From: Bacteroidales bacterium UBA6408
Lineage (GTDB): Bacteria > Bacteroidota > Bacteroidia > Bacteroidales > UBA932
NCBI GenBank assembly: GCA_002439805.1
Contig: DJPQ01000095.1
Coordinates: 1-9,643, forward strand
Length of the DNA: 9,643 bases
Direction of reading: 5' to 3'
Under the pieces are notes generated by a model. The model worked only from the letters and a program-made list of their open reading frames with translations, was not told the DNA's origin and ran no database searches. The translations under genes and the position numbers were made by a program. This document shows positions 1 to 7,388 of this stretch, piece by piece (positions within the stretch are counted from its first letter, which is position 1; each line of letters opens with the position of its first letter).

Positions 1-780
1 GGGATTCAGGTCAGTCCGCTTCTCGACTATCTGCTTTACACCCTGCTGATTGCCACGATTGTCGGGGCGCGTCTGGGGCACTGCATCTTCTATCAGCCGG
101 ACTACTACTTCGGTTCGTGGGAGGGTTTCGCGGAGATTTTCATGCCATGGAAGGGCGGTCTCGCCAGTCACGGAGGGGCGATTGCGCTGATTATCGCGAT
201 GATATGGTTCGCGCACAAGTTCGGCCCCAGGCATGATTTCGACTTTGTCTGGATTATGGATCGGCTCGCGATTACCGTCTGCTTCGCCGGGGCGCTCATC
301 CGCCTGGGTAACCTTTTCAACTCCGAGATTTTCGGCGGCCCGACCGACCTTCCATGGGGATTCCGCTTCCCGCGTTCCTACGAGTGGGTCCAGCTCTACG
401 GCCCGAGCGCCGAGCATCCCGAAGGCCTTGCCTGCCATCCGACCCAGCTTTACGAGGCTCTCTGTTACCTCATACTCGGCATCGTCCTCATCCTTGTCTA
501 TGAGAAGAAACTCGACAAGGTGCACCGGGGCTTCTTCATCGGATGGTTCCTCATCGGCTGCTTCGGCTCCCGCTTCCTCATAGAGTTCATCAAGAACCCG
601 CAGGTCGAGTTCGAGCAGAACATGCTCCTCGACATGGGTCAGTGGCTCAGCATCCCGTTCATCCTTCTCGGCGTCGGCTTCCTCGTCTATGCGGCCGTCC
701 GCAGGCTCCCTGCCCGCGCCGTCCATCCGGAAAAGCCGAAATCCCAACCGACCCACTACGCCAAACCCGCAACGAAATAA
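1..780 (+). CDS. lgt: Prolipoprotein diacylglyceryl transferase (Lgt), 5'-truncated by the window edge
   Basis: This inner-membrane enzyme transfers diacylglyceryl from phosphatidylglycerol to the lipobox cysteine of prolipoproteins, the first step of lipoprotein maturation. The frame is open from base 1, so the true start lies upstream; 259 residues are visible and the stop is TAA at 778-780. Family signatures seen: GARLGH near bases 64-81, WKGGLASHGG near 148-177, the RLGNLFNSEIFG block at 301-336 and HPTQLYE at 436-456. The RLGN block matches the Lgt PROSITE-type signature (G-R-x-G-N-F/L-x-N-x-E-x-x-G) except that Ile replaces the first Gly. A conserved-looking GSRFLIEF follows near 565-588. 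Hydrophobic segments alternate with loops as expected of a multi-pass membrane protein, and the C-terminus is a polar, proline-rich tail. An internal ATG at 142 is not the start, because conserved Lgt sequence continues upstream of it. Identification is firm. Confidence 0.95.
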   Translation, partial: GIQVSPLLDYLLYTLLIATIVGARLGHCIFYQPDYYFGSWEGFAEIFMPWKGGLASHGGAIALIIAMIWFAHKFGPRHDFDFVWIMDRLAITVCFAGALIRLGNLFNSEIFGGPTDLPWGFRFPRSYEWVQLYGPSAEHPEGLACHPTQLYEALCYLILGIVLILVYEKKLDKVHRGFFIGWFLIGCFGSRFLIEFIKNPQVEFEQNMLLDMGQWLSIPFILLGVGFLVYAAVRRLPARAVHPEKPKSQPTHYAKPATK

Positions 781-812
781 TCATCCTTGACATCACTCCC
801 TGCGCGGCTTCT

Positions 813-826
813 GTTTCAGGTGAAAC
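813..826 (+). terminator. Possible weak hairpin after lgt
   Basis: GTTTC AGGT GAAAC forms a 5-bp stem with a 4-base loop (6 bp if the loop is only GG). It lies 33 bases after the lgt stop and is followed by a T-containing stretch (GAATTGTGTTTTCT). The stem is short and AT-rich and the T-tract is interrupted, so termination here is a guess. Confidence 0.2.
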
Positions 827-863
827 GAATTGTGTTTTCTGATTCAGATGCCTCTGACTGTAA

Positions 864-1022
864 GCGACTTTCGGGCTGAATCGCAGTCGGGGGGGGGCTT
901 CCAAAGTCCCGAAGGGACCGCGCCGGAGGCGCGGGATACCCCTATAGGGGTCGCAGACATTAGTCTGCGGGGGTTAGGAGGTCCGGAGGTGGGTGAGCAA
1001 AACAATTTTTGCTCACCCACCT
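864..1022. repeat. Dense array of consecutive stem-loops (intergenic structured element)
   Basis: Within about 160 bases there are perfect or near-perfect inverted repeats placed almost end to end. They are: GCGA/TCGC and overlapping CGACT/AGTCG arms at 864-889; GTCCC-GAA-GGGAC at 906-918; a 7-bp stem CCGCGCC-GGA-GGCGCGG at 918-934; the 14-base palindrome ACCCCTATAGGGGT at 938-951; CGCAGAC-ATTA-GTCTGCG at 952-969; and a 16-bp stem at 987-1022. A run of nine G lies at 889-897, and the hexamer GGAGGT occurs twice, at 977-982 and 985-990. Short frames cross the region on both strands, but none continues into recognisable protein. The density of structure suggests either a dispersed palindromic repeat (REP or MITE-like) or a structured RNA. 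Only one copy is present in the window, so repetition elsewhere is inferred. Confidence 0.6.
987..1022. other. 16-bp perfect hairpin with CAAT loop
   Basis: The arms at 987-1002 and 1007-1022 are perfect reverse complements (outer part AGGTGGGTGAGC, inner part AAAA/TTTT), with a four-base CAAT loop. It is the longest perfect inverted repeat I found in the window. No T-tract follows the 3' arm, so it is not a typical intrinsic terminator for + strand transcription, although a stem this stable could block read-through or protect an RNA end. It may be the terminal structure of the 864-1022 element. Confidence 0.75.
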
Positions 1023-1122
1023 TCATCAAGACGAGCAACGCGACAATCCGCTTTTTCTGCATCCCCGATATGGCATTGTTATTGCGTAACGGAGTGTTCC
1101 TTTTGTACATATCTGAATACAA

Positions 1123-1154
1123 TTTGTAATAAATTGCTGATTTATATCGGTTTG
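1123..1154 (+). promoter_or_regulatory. Candidate Bacteroidota-type promoter for the efflux operon
   Basis: TTTG at 1123-1126 is followed after 20 bases by TCGGTTTG at 1147-1154. This fits the Bacteroidota sigma pattern TTTG, 19-20 bases, TAnnTTTG, with one mismatch (C for A). It would give a 5' leader of roughly 70-80 bases before the start codon at 1235. No other position between 1023 and 1234 gives a better pair. The leader just upstream of the start (1213-1234) is A-rich, which is common in this phylum. Confidence 0.4.
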
Positions 1155-1234
1155 GATTGCGTTGTATGATGTCGTCTTCCGGTTTGCGGGACATCGGTTC
1201 GGATAGTTAGTGTAGAAAAACATATAAAATAAAA

Positions 1235-2767
1235 ATGGTCAAGATTAAGAAACTTATTGCGTTTGGCCTTGTGTCGGCCTCGCTTGCCTTCCTGCCTCTG
1301 GACGGATTCGCCCAGTACAAGGAGAAGAAGGACGGCAAGGAAACTCCGAAGACTGAAGTTCAGCTCATTCTGGAAGAGGCTGACTCGGCTGAGGCCCCGG
1401 TGGTCATATCGCTGGAACAGGCGCTGAAGATTGCACTGAGCGAGAACATTGCCGTGAAGGTCGCGGACAAGGAAATCGAAAGGACGAAGTATGCGAAGAA
1501 AGGCACCTACGCCTCTCTTTTCCCGCAGATTGACGCTACCGGCTCCTATCAGAGAACAATCAGGAAGCAGGTGATGTACATGGACTTTGACATGAGCAGC
1601 CTCGGGGGCGGTTCCGGTTCTGCGGGCTCAGGCAGCGGTTCAGGCGAGGGCAGCGGTGAGTCCGGTGAAGGCTCCGGCAGCGGCTCTGCGTCTTCCGGAA
1701 GCTCAAAGTCCAACGGCGGGCTTGAGGTCGGCCGATGGAACACCTGGAGCGCGGGAATTTCAGCATCGATGCCCGTAGTGAACGCCCAGCTCTGGAAAAG
1801 CATAAAGATTTCCGGAATGGACGTGGAGCTTGCGGTCGAGAAGGCGCGCGCCTCACGCCTCGACATGGTAAGTCAGGTGAAGAACGCCTACTACGCGGTT
1901 CTTTTCTCCAAGGAGGCCTTCAATGTATATAAGGAGGTGTATGAGAACGCGATGACCAACTACGCGGAGACCGAGAAAAAATACAATGCGCAGAAGGCCA
2001 CCGACCTTGATATGGCACGCGCAAAGACCACAGTCGCCAACGCCATCCCAAATGTCTATAACGCCGAAAGCTCGATAATCCTCGCCTTGTGGCAGCTCAA
2101 GGCCGTCATGGGAATCGACCTTGAGATGAACATCGACGTCGAGGGCGCGATTGAGGATTATGCCGATTATATGACTTCCGATGTCACGGCGGCCGACAGC
2201 ATCTCGCTCGACCGCAACTCCACGATGAAGCAGCTTGAGATTCAGGCTAATGAGCTTGCCCAGAGCATAAAGGCGCAGCAGTATGCCTACATCCCGACCC
2301 TCGCCCTCGCGTTCAACTACAGCTACAACGCGATGACCAATGACTTCAATTTCAAGGAATACAGGTGGACTCCATATTCTTATGTCGGAGTGAGCCTTTC
2401 CATTCCTATTTTCTCGGGCGGAAAGCGTCTCAACCAGGTACGTCAGGCACGCAACAGCTACGAGCAGATGAGGCTTCAGATGACCTCGACCGAGCGTAAC
2501 CTCAGAATTTCCATCCGCCAGTCACTCAACACGATGGAGACCAATGTCAAGAGCTACGACGCGGCGAGGGATGCCGTCGCTTCGGCAGAGAAGGCCTACA
2601 GCATAGCCGAGAAATCCTACGAGGTGGGACGCGCTACCCTCACCGACCTGAACGACGCGCAGCTTGCGCTCACGCAGGCGCGTCTCTCCGAGTCTCAGGC
2701 GGTCTATAACTACATCGTCGCCAAGGCACAGCTTGAACAGACACTCGGACAGGACTTTACGGAATAG
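1235..2767 (+). CDS. TolC-family outer membrane efflux protein
   Basis: This is the outer membrane channel of a tripartite efflux pump and would form a trimeric barrel and periplasmic tunnel. It has 510 residues. Residues 1-26 form a Sec signal peptide (Lys-rich start, hydrophobic core, cleavage after the Ala of GFA). Two TolC-type repeats follow: helical regions around 58-95 and 185-295, then 325-350 and 397-508, with beta-strand pairs around 96-183 and 351-393. The segment VGVSLSIPIFSGGKR (384-398) is typical of the family, as is the C-terminal YNYIVAKAQLEQTLG-type ending (491-505). The first beta hairpin carries a loop of about 42 residues (121-162) made almost only of Gly and Ser with a few Glu. 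The start is the ATG after an A-rich leader and is fixed by the signal peptide. It is the first gene of an operon; the adaptor begins 42 bases later. Substrate is unknown. Confidence 0.93.
   Translation: MVKIKKLIAFGLVSASLAFLPLDGFAQYKEKKDGKETPKTEVQLILEEADSAEAPVVISLEQALKIALSENIAVKVADKEIERTKYAKKGTYASLFPQIDATGSYQRTIRKQVMYMDFDMSSLGGGSGSAGSGSGSGEGSGESGEGSGSGSASSGSSKSNGGLEVGRWNTWSAGISASMPVVNAQLWKSIKISGMDVELAVEKARASRLDMVSQVKNAYYAVLFSKEAFNVYKEVYENAMTNYAETEKKYNAQKATDLDMARAKTTVANAIPNVYNAESSIILALWQLKAVMGIDLEMNIDVEGAIEDYADYMTSDVTAADSISLDRNSTMKQLEIQANELAQSIKAQQYAYIPTLALAFNYSYNAMTNDFNFKEYRWTPYSYVGVSLSIPIFSGGKRLNQVRQARNSYEQMRLQMTSTERNLRISIRQSLNTMETNVKSYDAARDAVASAEKAYSIAEKSYEVGRATLTDLNDAQLALTQARLSESQAVYNYIVAKAQLEQTLGQDFTE
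1595..1720 (+). other. Gly/Ser-rich low-complexity loop within the TolC homologue
   Basis: These codons encode residues 121-162, dominated by GS, SG and EGSG steps with acidic residues in the middle and Ala/Ser/Lys at the end. The flanks are beta-strand-like (KQVMYMDFDM before, GRWNTWSAGISASMPV after). By alignment logic with TolC this places the loop at the tip of the first extracellular hairpin. The DNA is a degenerate GGC/TCC/GGT/AGC codon mixture rather than an exact tandem repeat. Confidence 0.8.
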
Positions 2768-2809
2768 CCGACAAACCTCGGAACAACAGATTTTGAAAAT
2801 ATTGAAGAT

Positions 2810-3841
2810 ATGAACAGGATAGTAAGAAAATTTGCATTTGCGGCCGCTGTGATTGCAGCCGCGTCGTGTGGCAACGGAAAAAAGTCCGCGCCTGCTGCGG
2901 AGACGGCCGCGGAAGACGAAACCCCGATTGTGACCGTCGTTACGGTCGGTAAGCAGGAGGTTCCGCAGACTTCAGTTTATACTTCGTCGGTCGAGCCTTA
3001 CGCCAAGAACAACATAGCTCCGCAGACTTCGATGAGAATAAGCAAAATCAATGTTGAGGTAGGAGACTTTGTCCGTGCAGGTCAGATACTTGCCGAGATG
3101 GACAGGCTTCAGCTCCAGCAGGCCGAGCTTCAGATGAAGAACAACGAGACAGAGTACAACCGTCTCAAGGGTCTCTACGATGCCGGCGGGCTTTCAAAGT
3201 CTGATCTCGACGCGATTGAACTCAGTTACAAAGTCAGCAAGACCAGCTATGACAACCTTCTCCAGAACACCATTCTTCGGTCTCCGATTAACGGAGTGGT
3301 GACGGCAAGAAACTACGACAAGGGGGATATGTTCTCGATGGGACAGCCGATTTACACCGTCGAGCAGATTGCTCCGGTGAAGCTTCTCGTCGGAATCTCT
3401 GAGAGCGACTACTCCAAGGTGAAGAAGGGCAACGAGGTGAACATCACCGTGGATGCCTTCCCCGGCAAGGTCTTCGTCGGCAAGATTAACAGGATATATC
3501 CGACAATCAACGAATCCACGCACACCTTCGACGTCGAGGTCATCGTCCCTAACAAGGACAATGTCCTCCGTCCCGGGATGTACGCCCGCGTGACCGTTCA
3601 GTTCGGCGTGAACAACAGCGTGGTCGTTCCTGACACGGCGATAGTGAAGCAGACCGGCTCCGGCGAGAGGTTCGTCTATGTCCTCAACGCTGACGGCACC
3701 GTGACTTATCAGAACGTTAAGCTCGGCCGCCGCATCGACTCCAAGTACGAGATTCTTTCCGGAGTCGAGGACGGCGCGAAGGTCGTGACCGAGGGACAGG
3801 TCCGCCTGAAGGACGGCATAAAGGTGGCTGTCGCAGAATAG
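2810..3841 (+). CDS. Efflux RND transporter periplasmic adaptor subunit (HlyD/AcrA family), lipoprotein
   Basis: This is the membrane fusion protein that bridges the RND permease and the outer membrane channel. It has 343 residues. The N-terminus is a lipoprotein signal peptide with lipobox AASC, so Cys20 is the predicted lipid anchor. Domains: the lipoyl-like fold in two halves (about 68-100, including VEVGDFVRAGQILAEMD, and about 155-187, including SPINGVVTARNYDKGD); a short alpha-helical hairpin between them (about 100-152); a beta-barrel domain (about 188-268, with VLRPGMYARVTV); and a membrane-proximal domain (about 270-343). The helical hairpin is short compared with long-hairpin adaptors. 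The start ATG is fixed by the signal peptide; the upstream Shine-Dalgarno sequence is poor. It lies 42 bases after the channel gene and 18 bases before the permease, which supports one transcript. The predicted lipidation would use the Lgt pathway. Confidence 0.95.
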   Translation: MNRIVRKFAFAAAVIAAASCGNGKKSAPAAETAAEDETPIVTVVTVGKQEVPQTSVYTSSVEPYAKNNIAPQTSMRISKINVEVGDFVRAGQILAEMDRLQLQQAELQMKNNETEYNRLKGLYDAGGLSKSDLDAIELSYKVSKTSYDNLLQNTILRSPINGVVTARNYDKGDMFSMGQPIYTVEQIAPVKLLVGISESDYSKVKKGNEVNITVDAFPGKVFVGKINRIYPTINESTHTFDVEVIVPNKDNVLRPGMYARVTVQFGVNNSVVVPDTAIVKQTGSGERFVYVLNADGTVTYQNVKLGRRIDSKYEILSGVEDGAKVVTEGQVRLKDGIKVAVAE

Positions 3842-3859
3842 ATTTATAAGGAAAAAGAT

Positions 3860-6800
3860 ATGAGCATATACAGAAAAGCGGTTGACAATCCGGTGACGAC
3901 GGCCCTGGTGTTCACGGCCTTCGCAATCTTCGGAATCTTCTCGTTGATGAACCTGTCCATCAACAATTTCCCGGACTTCGACGCGAACACCATCATGGTG
4001 ATGTCGTCCTATCCCGGGGCGAGTGCCGAAGACATAGAGACGAACCTCACCAAGGTTCTGGAAAACTCGCTGAACGGTGTGAGCGACCTCAAGCATATCA
4101 CCTCTCAGTCAAAGGAGAATGTCTGCATCATAACCCTCGAGTTTGAATATGGCGTCGACATCGACGAGGCGACGAACAATGTCCGCGACAAGCTGGATAT
4201 GGTGAATTCTAACCTGCCCGACGGCGCGTCCGTCCCTGTCATATTCAAGTTCAGCGCGGACGACATGCCTATCATCATCTTCTCCGCGACGGCGAGCCAG
4301 AGCATCCCCGCCCTTGAGAAGATTCTCGACGACAAGGTCTCCACACCGCTCGCCCGCGTGTCCGGAGTCGGCACCGTGTCCGTCTCGGGAGCCCCTAAGC
4401 GCGAGATTCAGGTCTATTGCGACCCGAACAAGCTTCAGGCATACGGACTTTCCATCACCGGGATTTCCGGCGTCCTCGCCTACGAGAACAAGAATGTCCC
4501 GTCGGGCAGCCTCGACATCGGCTCTGACACATATACTCTCCGAATTGAGAAGGAGTTTGGCAGCGCGGACGAGATGCTCGACGTGGTGGTCGGCTACTCC
4601 GCCGGCGAGGCTGTCTATCTCCGCGATGTCGCCACCGTCAAGGACGGTCTTGAGGAGAAATCTCAGGAGGCCTACACCAACGGAGTGCAGGGCGCCCAGA
4701 TTATAGTTCAGAAGCAGTCCGGAGCCAATACGGTGAATGTCATAAAGAAAGTGAAGAAGACTATGGCTCAGATTCAGGAGACCCTGCCTTCCGACATAAA
4801 GATAACTACCGTCGTCGATAGCTCGCGGAACATCATCAACTCCATCAACTCCCTGAAGGAGACGATTATAATCACCTTCCTCGTGGTCGCGCTCATCGTG
4901 TTCCTCTTCCTCGGAAGATGGAGGGCGACGTTCATCATCGTTCTGGCGATTCCGATTTCCCTGCTCGCGTCTATCATCTATCTGTTCGCGACGGGCAACA
5001 CGCTGAACATCATATCAATGTCCGCACTCTCAATCGCAATCGGCATGGTCGTCGATGATGCCATTGTGGTGCTCGAGAATGTCACGACGCACATCGAGAG
5101 GGGCGAGAAGCCCAAGGAGGCCGCTGTGCACGGAACTCAGGAAGTCGGTATTTCCGTCGTCGCATCGACCCTCACCATGCTCGCCGTGTTCCTCCCGTTG
5201 ACGATGATTCAGGGTATGTCCGGAATCATGTTCCGCCAGCTTGGATGGATTGTGTCTATCATCATGATTGTCTCCACCACCGGTGCGCTTACCCTTGTGC
5301 CTATGATGTGCTCGCGCATGCTTCGTCTGAAGCTGACGCACGGCAAGGTGTATAACTTCGTGTTCGGCAACATCAACAAGTTCATCGCATGGATTACAAG
5401 GGGCTACGGTCATGTGATTCACTGGGCGGTAAGGCACCGCGTCGTGGTCGTATGCACGGCTCTGGCCATATTCATCGGCTCCATCGCTCTCTACGTCCCG
5501 AACATGAAGACCGAGTATTTCCCGCAGTCCGACTCCGGTCGTCTCCGTGCGACAATCGAACTGCCTGTGGGAACCGGTCAGGACGTGACGCGCGAACTCG
5601 CGAATGAAATCTATCAGAAAGTCGTGGCCGCCGCTCCGGAAATCAGGGTCTATAGCTACTCACTGGGGCAGGCGGACTCCGACAACGCCTTTGCCTCCAT
5701 GCAGAACAACGGCACGAACATCATCTCGGTCAATATCGACTGCGGAAGTATGGAAGACCGTGTGCGCTCCTCTTCTGAAATCGCGGACGAAATGCGCGCG
5801 GTGCTCAATACCTATCCTCAGATAAAGAAGTTCACCGTCACGGAAGGCGGAATGGGTATGGGCGGTTCGACGTCAGTGAAACTTGAGGTCTATGGCTACG
5901 ATTTCACTAAGACCGACGACATCGCCGCGCAGCTTGCCTCGAAGATGCGGGAGGACGCCGCCTTCTCTGAGGCTGTCGTAAGCCGTGACGAATATACCCC
6001 TGAGTATCAGGTGGATTTCGACCGAACGAAACTCGCGCTGAACGGGCTGAACAGCACCACCGCCGCCGCTGCGGTAAGCGCCGCTATAAAGGGTTCGGTC
6101 CAATCCTACTACCGTGAGGACGGAGATGAATACAACATTCGTGTGCGTTATGCCCCCGAGTTCAGGACGGACATTTCAGACGTGGAGAACATCGTGGTCT
6201 ATACGCCGGCAGGAGCGTCAATAAAGGTCAAGGATCTCGGCCGTGTAGTCGAGACTTCCACCCCTCCTACGATTGAGAGGAAGGACCGGCAGAGGCTTGT
6301 GACCGTGACAGGATATGTCGCCCGGGGCTACGCGCTTTCCGATGCGGCGGCCATGGCACAGAACGCCATAAAGACCACTGACATCCCGTCGGAGATTACC
6401 GTGAACGTTGCCGGCGACATCGAAGATCAGCAGGACACCTTCAAGGACCTTATCACGCTCCTCATCCTGATTGTCATCCTCGTCTATATGGTGATGGCAT
6501 CCCAGTTCGAGTCGCTCATGAGCCCGTTCGTCATCATGTTCTCCATCCCGTTCGCGCTCACAGGTGTCGCCCTCGGATGCATGATTACGGACACGGCGCT
6601 CGGAGTTATGGCTCTCATCGGTGTGATTATCCTTATGGGTATAGTCGTGAAGAACGGCATCGTGCTCATCGACTACACCATCCTCCTCCAGGAGCGGGGC
6701 TATGAGGTGAAGAACGCGGTCGTCACAGCCTGCAAGAGCCGTCTCCGCCCTATCCTGATGACCACCCTCACGACCGTCCTCGGCATGGTTCCTATGGCAA

Positions 6801-6979
6801 TAGGCACCGGCGAGGGTTCGGAGATGTGGCGTTCGCTCGGTATCACCGTGGCCTGGGGTCTTACAGTCTCCACGCTTGTGACCCTCATCATCATCCCGAC
6901 GATTTACACCTCCTTCGTCGAGGCCGGCAACCGTCGTCGCGCCCGCAAGGCCGCAAGGCTCGCCGCGAAGAACGCGTAG
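3860..6979 (+). CDS. RND efflux transporter permease subunit (AcrB/HAE-1-like)
   Basis: This inner-membrane proton-driven pump takes substrates from the periplasm or membrane and passes them to the adaptor and channel. Its 1039 residues are close to AcrB in length. Twelve membrane segments can be seen: about 11-31, 334-352, 355-378, 382-406, 429-450, 461-483, 526-546, 862-882, 886-908, 912-940, 961-983 and 994-1018. Two large periplasmic regions lie at about 32-333 and 547-861. Proton-relay residues are present: Asp399-Asp400 in GMVVDDAIVVLENV (TM4) and Lys931 in VVKNGIVLIDY (TM10). These fit a drug/hydrophobe-type pump better than a heavy-metal type, but the substrate cannot be read from sequence. 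A good ribosome site, AAGGA at 3848-3852, sits 7 bases before the ATG. The C-terminus is an Arg/Lys/Ala-rich cytoplasmic tail. A Gly/Met-rich turn lies near 663-669. Confidence 0.96.
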   Translation: MSIYRKAVDNPVTTALVFTAFAIFGIFSLMNLSINNFPDFDANTIMVMSSYPGASAEDIETNLTKVLENSLNGVSDLKHITSQSKENVCIITLEFEYGVDIDEATNNVRDKLDMVNSNLPDGASVPVIFKFSADDMPIIIFSATASQSIPALEKILDDKVSTPLARVSGVGTVSVSGAPKREIQVYCDPNKLQAYGLSITGISGVLAYENKNVPSGSLDIGSDTYTLRIEKEFGSADEMLDVVVGYSAGEAVYLRDVATVKDGLEEKSQEAYTNGVQGAQIIVQKQSGANTVNVIKKVKKTMAQIQETLPSDIKITTVVDSSRNIINSINSLKETIIITFLVVALIVFLFLGRWRATFIIVLAIPISLLASIIYLFATGNTLNIISMSALSIAIGMVVDDAIVVLENVTTHIERGEKPKEAAVHGTQEVGISVVASTLTMLAVFLPLTMIQGMSGIMFRQLGWIVSIIMIVSTTGALTLVPMMCSRMLRLKLTHGKVYNFVFGNINKFIAWITRGYGHVIHWAVRHRVVVVCTALAIFIGSIALYVPNMKTEYFPQSDSGRLRATIELPVGTGQDVTRELANEIYQKVVAAAPEIRVYSYSLGQADSDNAFASMQNNGTNIISVNIDCGSMEDRVRSSSEIADEMRAVLNTYPQIKKFTVTEGGMGMGGSTSVKLEVYGYDFTKTDDIAAQLASKMREDAAFSEAVVSRDEYTPEYQVDFDRTKLALNGLNSTTAAAAVSAAIKGSVQSYYREDGDEYNIRVRYAPEFRTDISDVENIVVYTPAGASIKVKDLGRVVETSTPPTIERKDRQRLVTVTGYVARGYALSDAAAMAQNAIKTTDIPSEITVNVAGDIEDQQDTFKDLITLLILIVILVYMVMASQFESLMSPFVIMFSIPFALTGVALGCMITDTALGVMALIGVIILMGIVVKNGIVLIDYTILLQERGYEVKNAVVTACKSRLRPILMTTLTTVLGMVPMAIGTGEGSEMWRSLGITVAWGLTVSTLVTLIIIPTIYTSFVEAGNRRRARKAARLAAKNA

Positions 6980-7059
6980 TGTGCAGGGTACATGACTGAT
7001 GAAAAGAAATGTAGTCAGATGACCGAAACATTTGTGCAGTATTTTTGAGGACAGATTTC

Positions 7060-7353
7060 ATGAAAACAATATTTATAGCATATAATCAGGCGTACAACAT
7101 GGAACTCGCCGACGTCCTTGCCTCCCATGGCTGCAAGGGCTACACCATGTGGAACGAAATCACCGGACGCGGCTCCGAGACGGGCGAGCCGCATCAGGGC
7201 ACGCATGCGTGGCCGACCCTTAACAACGCTATGCTCGCCGTCGTTCCGGATGAAAAAGTGGATCCGATTCTCGCCGGGCTTGGGGAGAAGAACAGGGAAT
7301 ATCCCGAACTTGGACTCCGCGCCTTCGTCTGGAACGTCGAGAAATTTATATAG
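7060..7353 (+). CDS. Small PII-like protein downstream of the RND pump
   Basis: A 97-residue soluble protein that I place in the PII-like (GlnB/CutA-like ferredoxin-fold) superfamily by pattern. Residues 1-21 form a strand plus helix (KTIFIAYNQAYNMELADVL). Residues 26-60 contain GYTMWNEITGRGSETG and then GTHAWPTLNNAMLAVV, resembling a PII T-loop region entering the third strand. VVPDEKVDPILAGL (61-74) matches the strand/helix with a PII-like D-x-x-V-D/x-I pattern, and RAFVWNVEKFI closes the protein. His45, His49 and Cys25 could be metal ligands, which is a guess. The start at ATG 7060 is chosen because GAGGA at 7047-7051 lies 8 bases upstream; a TTG at 7045 in the same frame overlaps this ribosome site and is unlikely. 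It begins 80 bases after the permease with no clear terminator, so it may be cotranscribed. Exact function unknown. Confidence 0.8.
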   Translation: MKTIFIAYNQAYNMELADVLASHGCKGYTMWNEITGRGSETGEPHQGTHAWPTLNNAMLAVVPDEKVDPILAGLGEKNREYPELGLRAFVWNVEKFI

Positions 7354-7388
7354 GCAGTCTTCTTTCACTGGCTTCTTTCGTCGGCGTT

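Noticed and set aside
993..1166. Possible small gene starting at GTG 993 behind the doubled GGAGGT
   Set aside because: The frame is open for about 55 codons, but the start lies inside the 16-bp hairpin and the product shows no gene-like composition or domain.
844..1194. Open frame of 116 codons on the - strand, and one of 99 codons on the + strand (830-1129), across the lgt/efflux gap
   Set aside because: Both run through the stem-loop array, have low-complexity products without recognisable domains or good ribosome sites, and the two overlap on opposite strands. They look like by-products of GC-rich hairpin sequence.
1595..1720. Tandem DNA repeat or CRISPR-like array in the Gly/Ser coding segment
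   Set aside because: Codons are mixed and there is no exact repeat unit or regular spacer; it is amino-acid low complexity inside one gene.
3194..4096. 300-codon open frame on the - strand, antisense to the adaptor and permease genes
   Set aside because: The + strand genes here are unambiguous. The product is His/Val/Leu-rich in the way expected of an antisense shadow of GC-rich codons, with no domain.
5030..5437. 135-codon open frame on the - strand inside the permease gene
   Set aside because: Antisense shadow of the transmembrane region; His- and Arg-rich product with no domain.
6993..7017. TGACT/AGTCA arms after the permease stop as a terminator
   Set aside because: The stem is only 5 bp with a 15-base loop and no T-tract, so it does not support termination between the permease and PII-like genes.
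7040..7047. TATTTTTG, which matches the Bacteroidota -7 box before the PII-like gene
   Set aside because: No TTTG lies 19-21 bases upstream, and the box runs into the ribosome site. A start from here would leave almost no leader.
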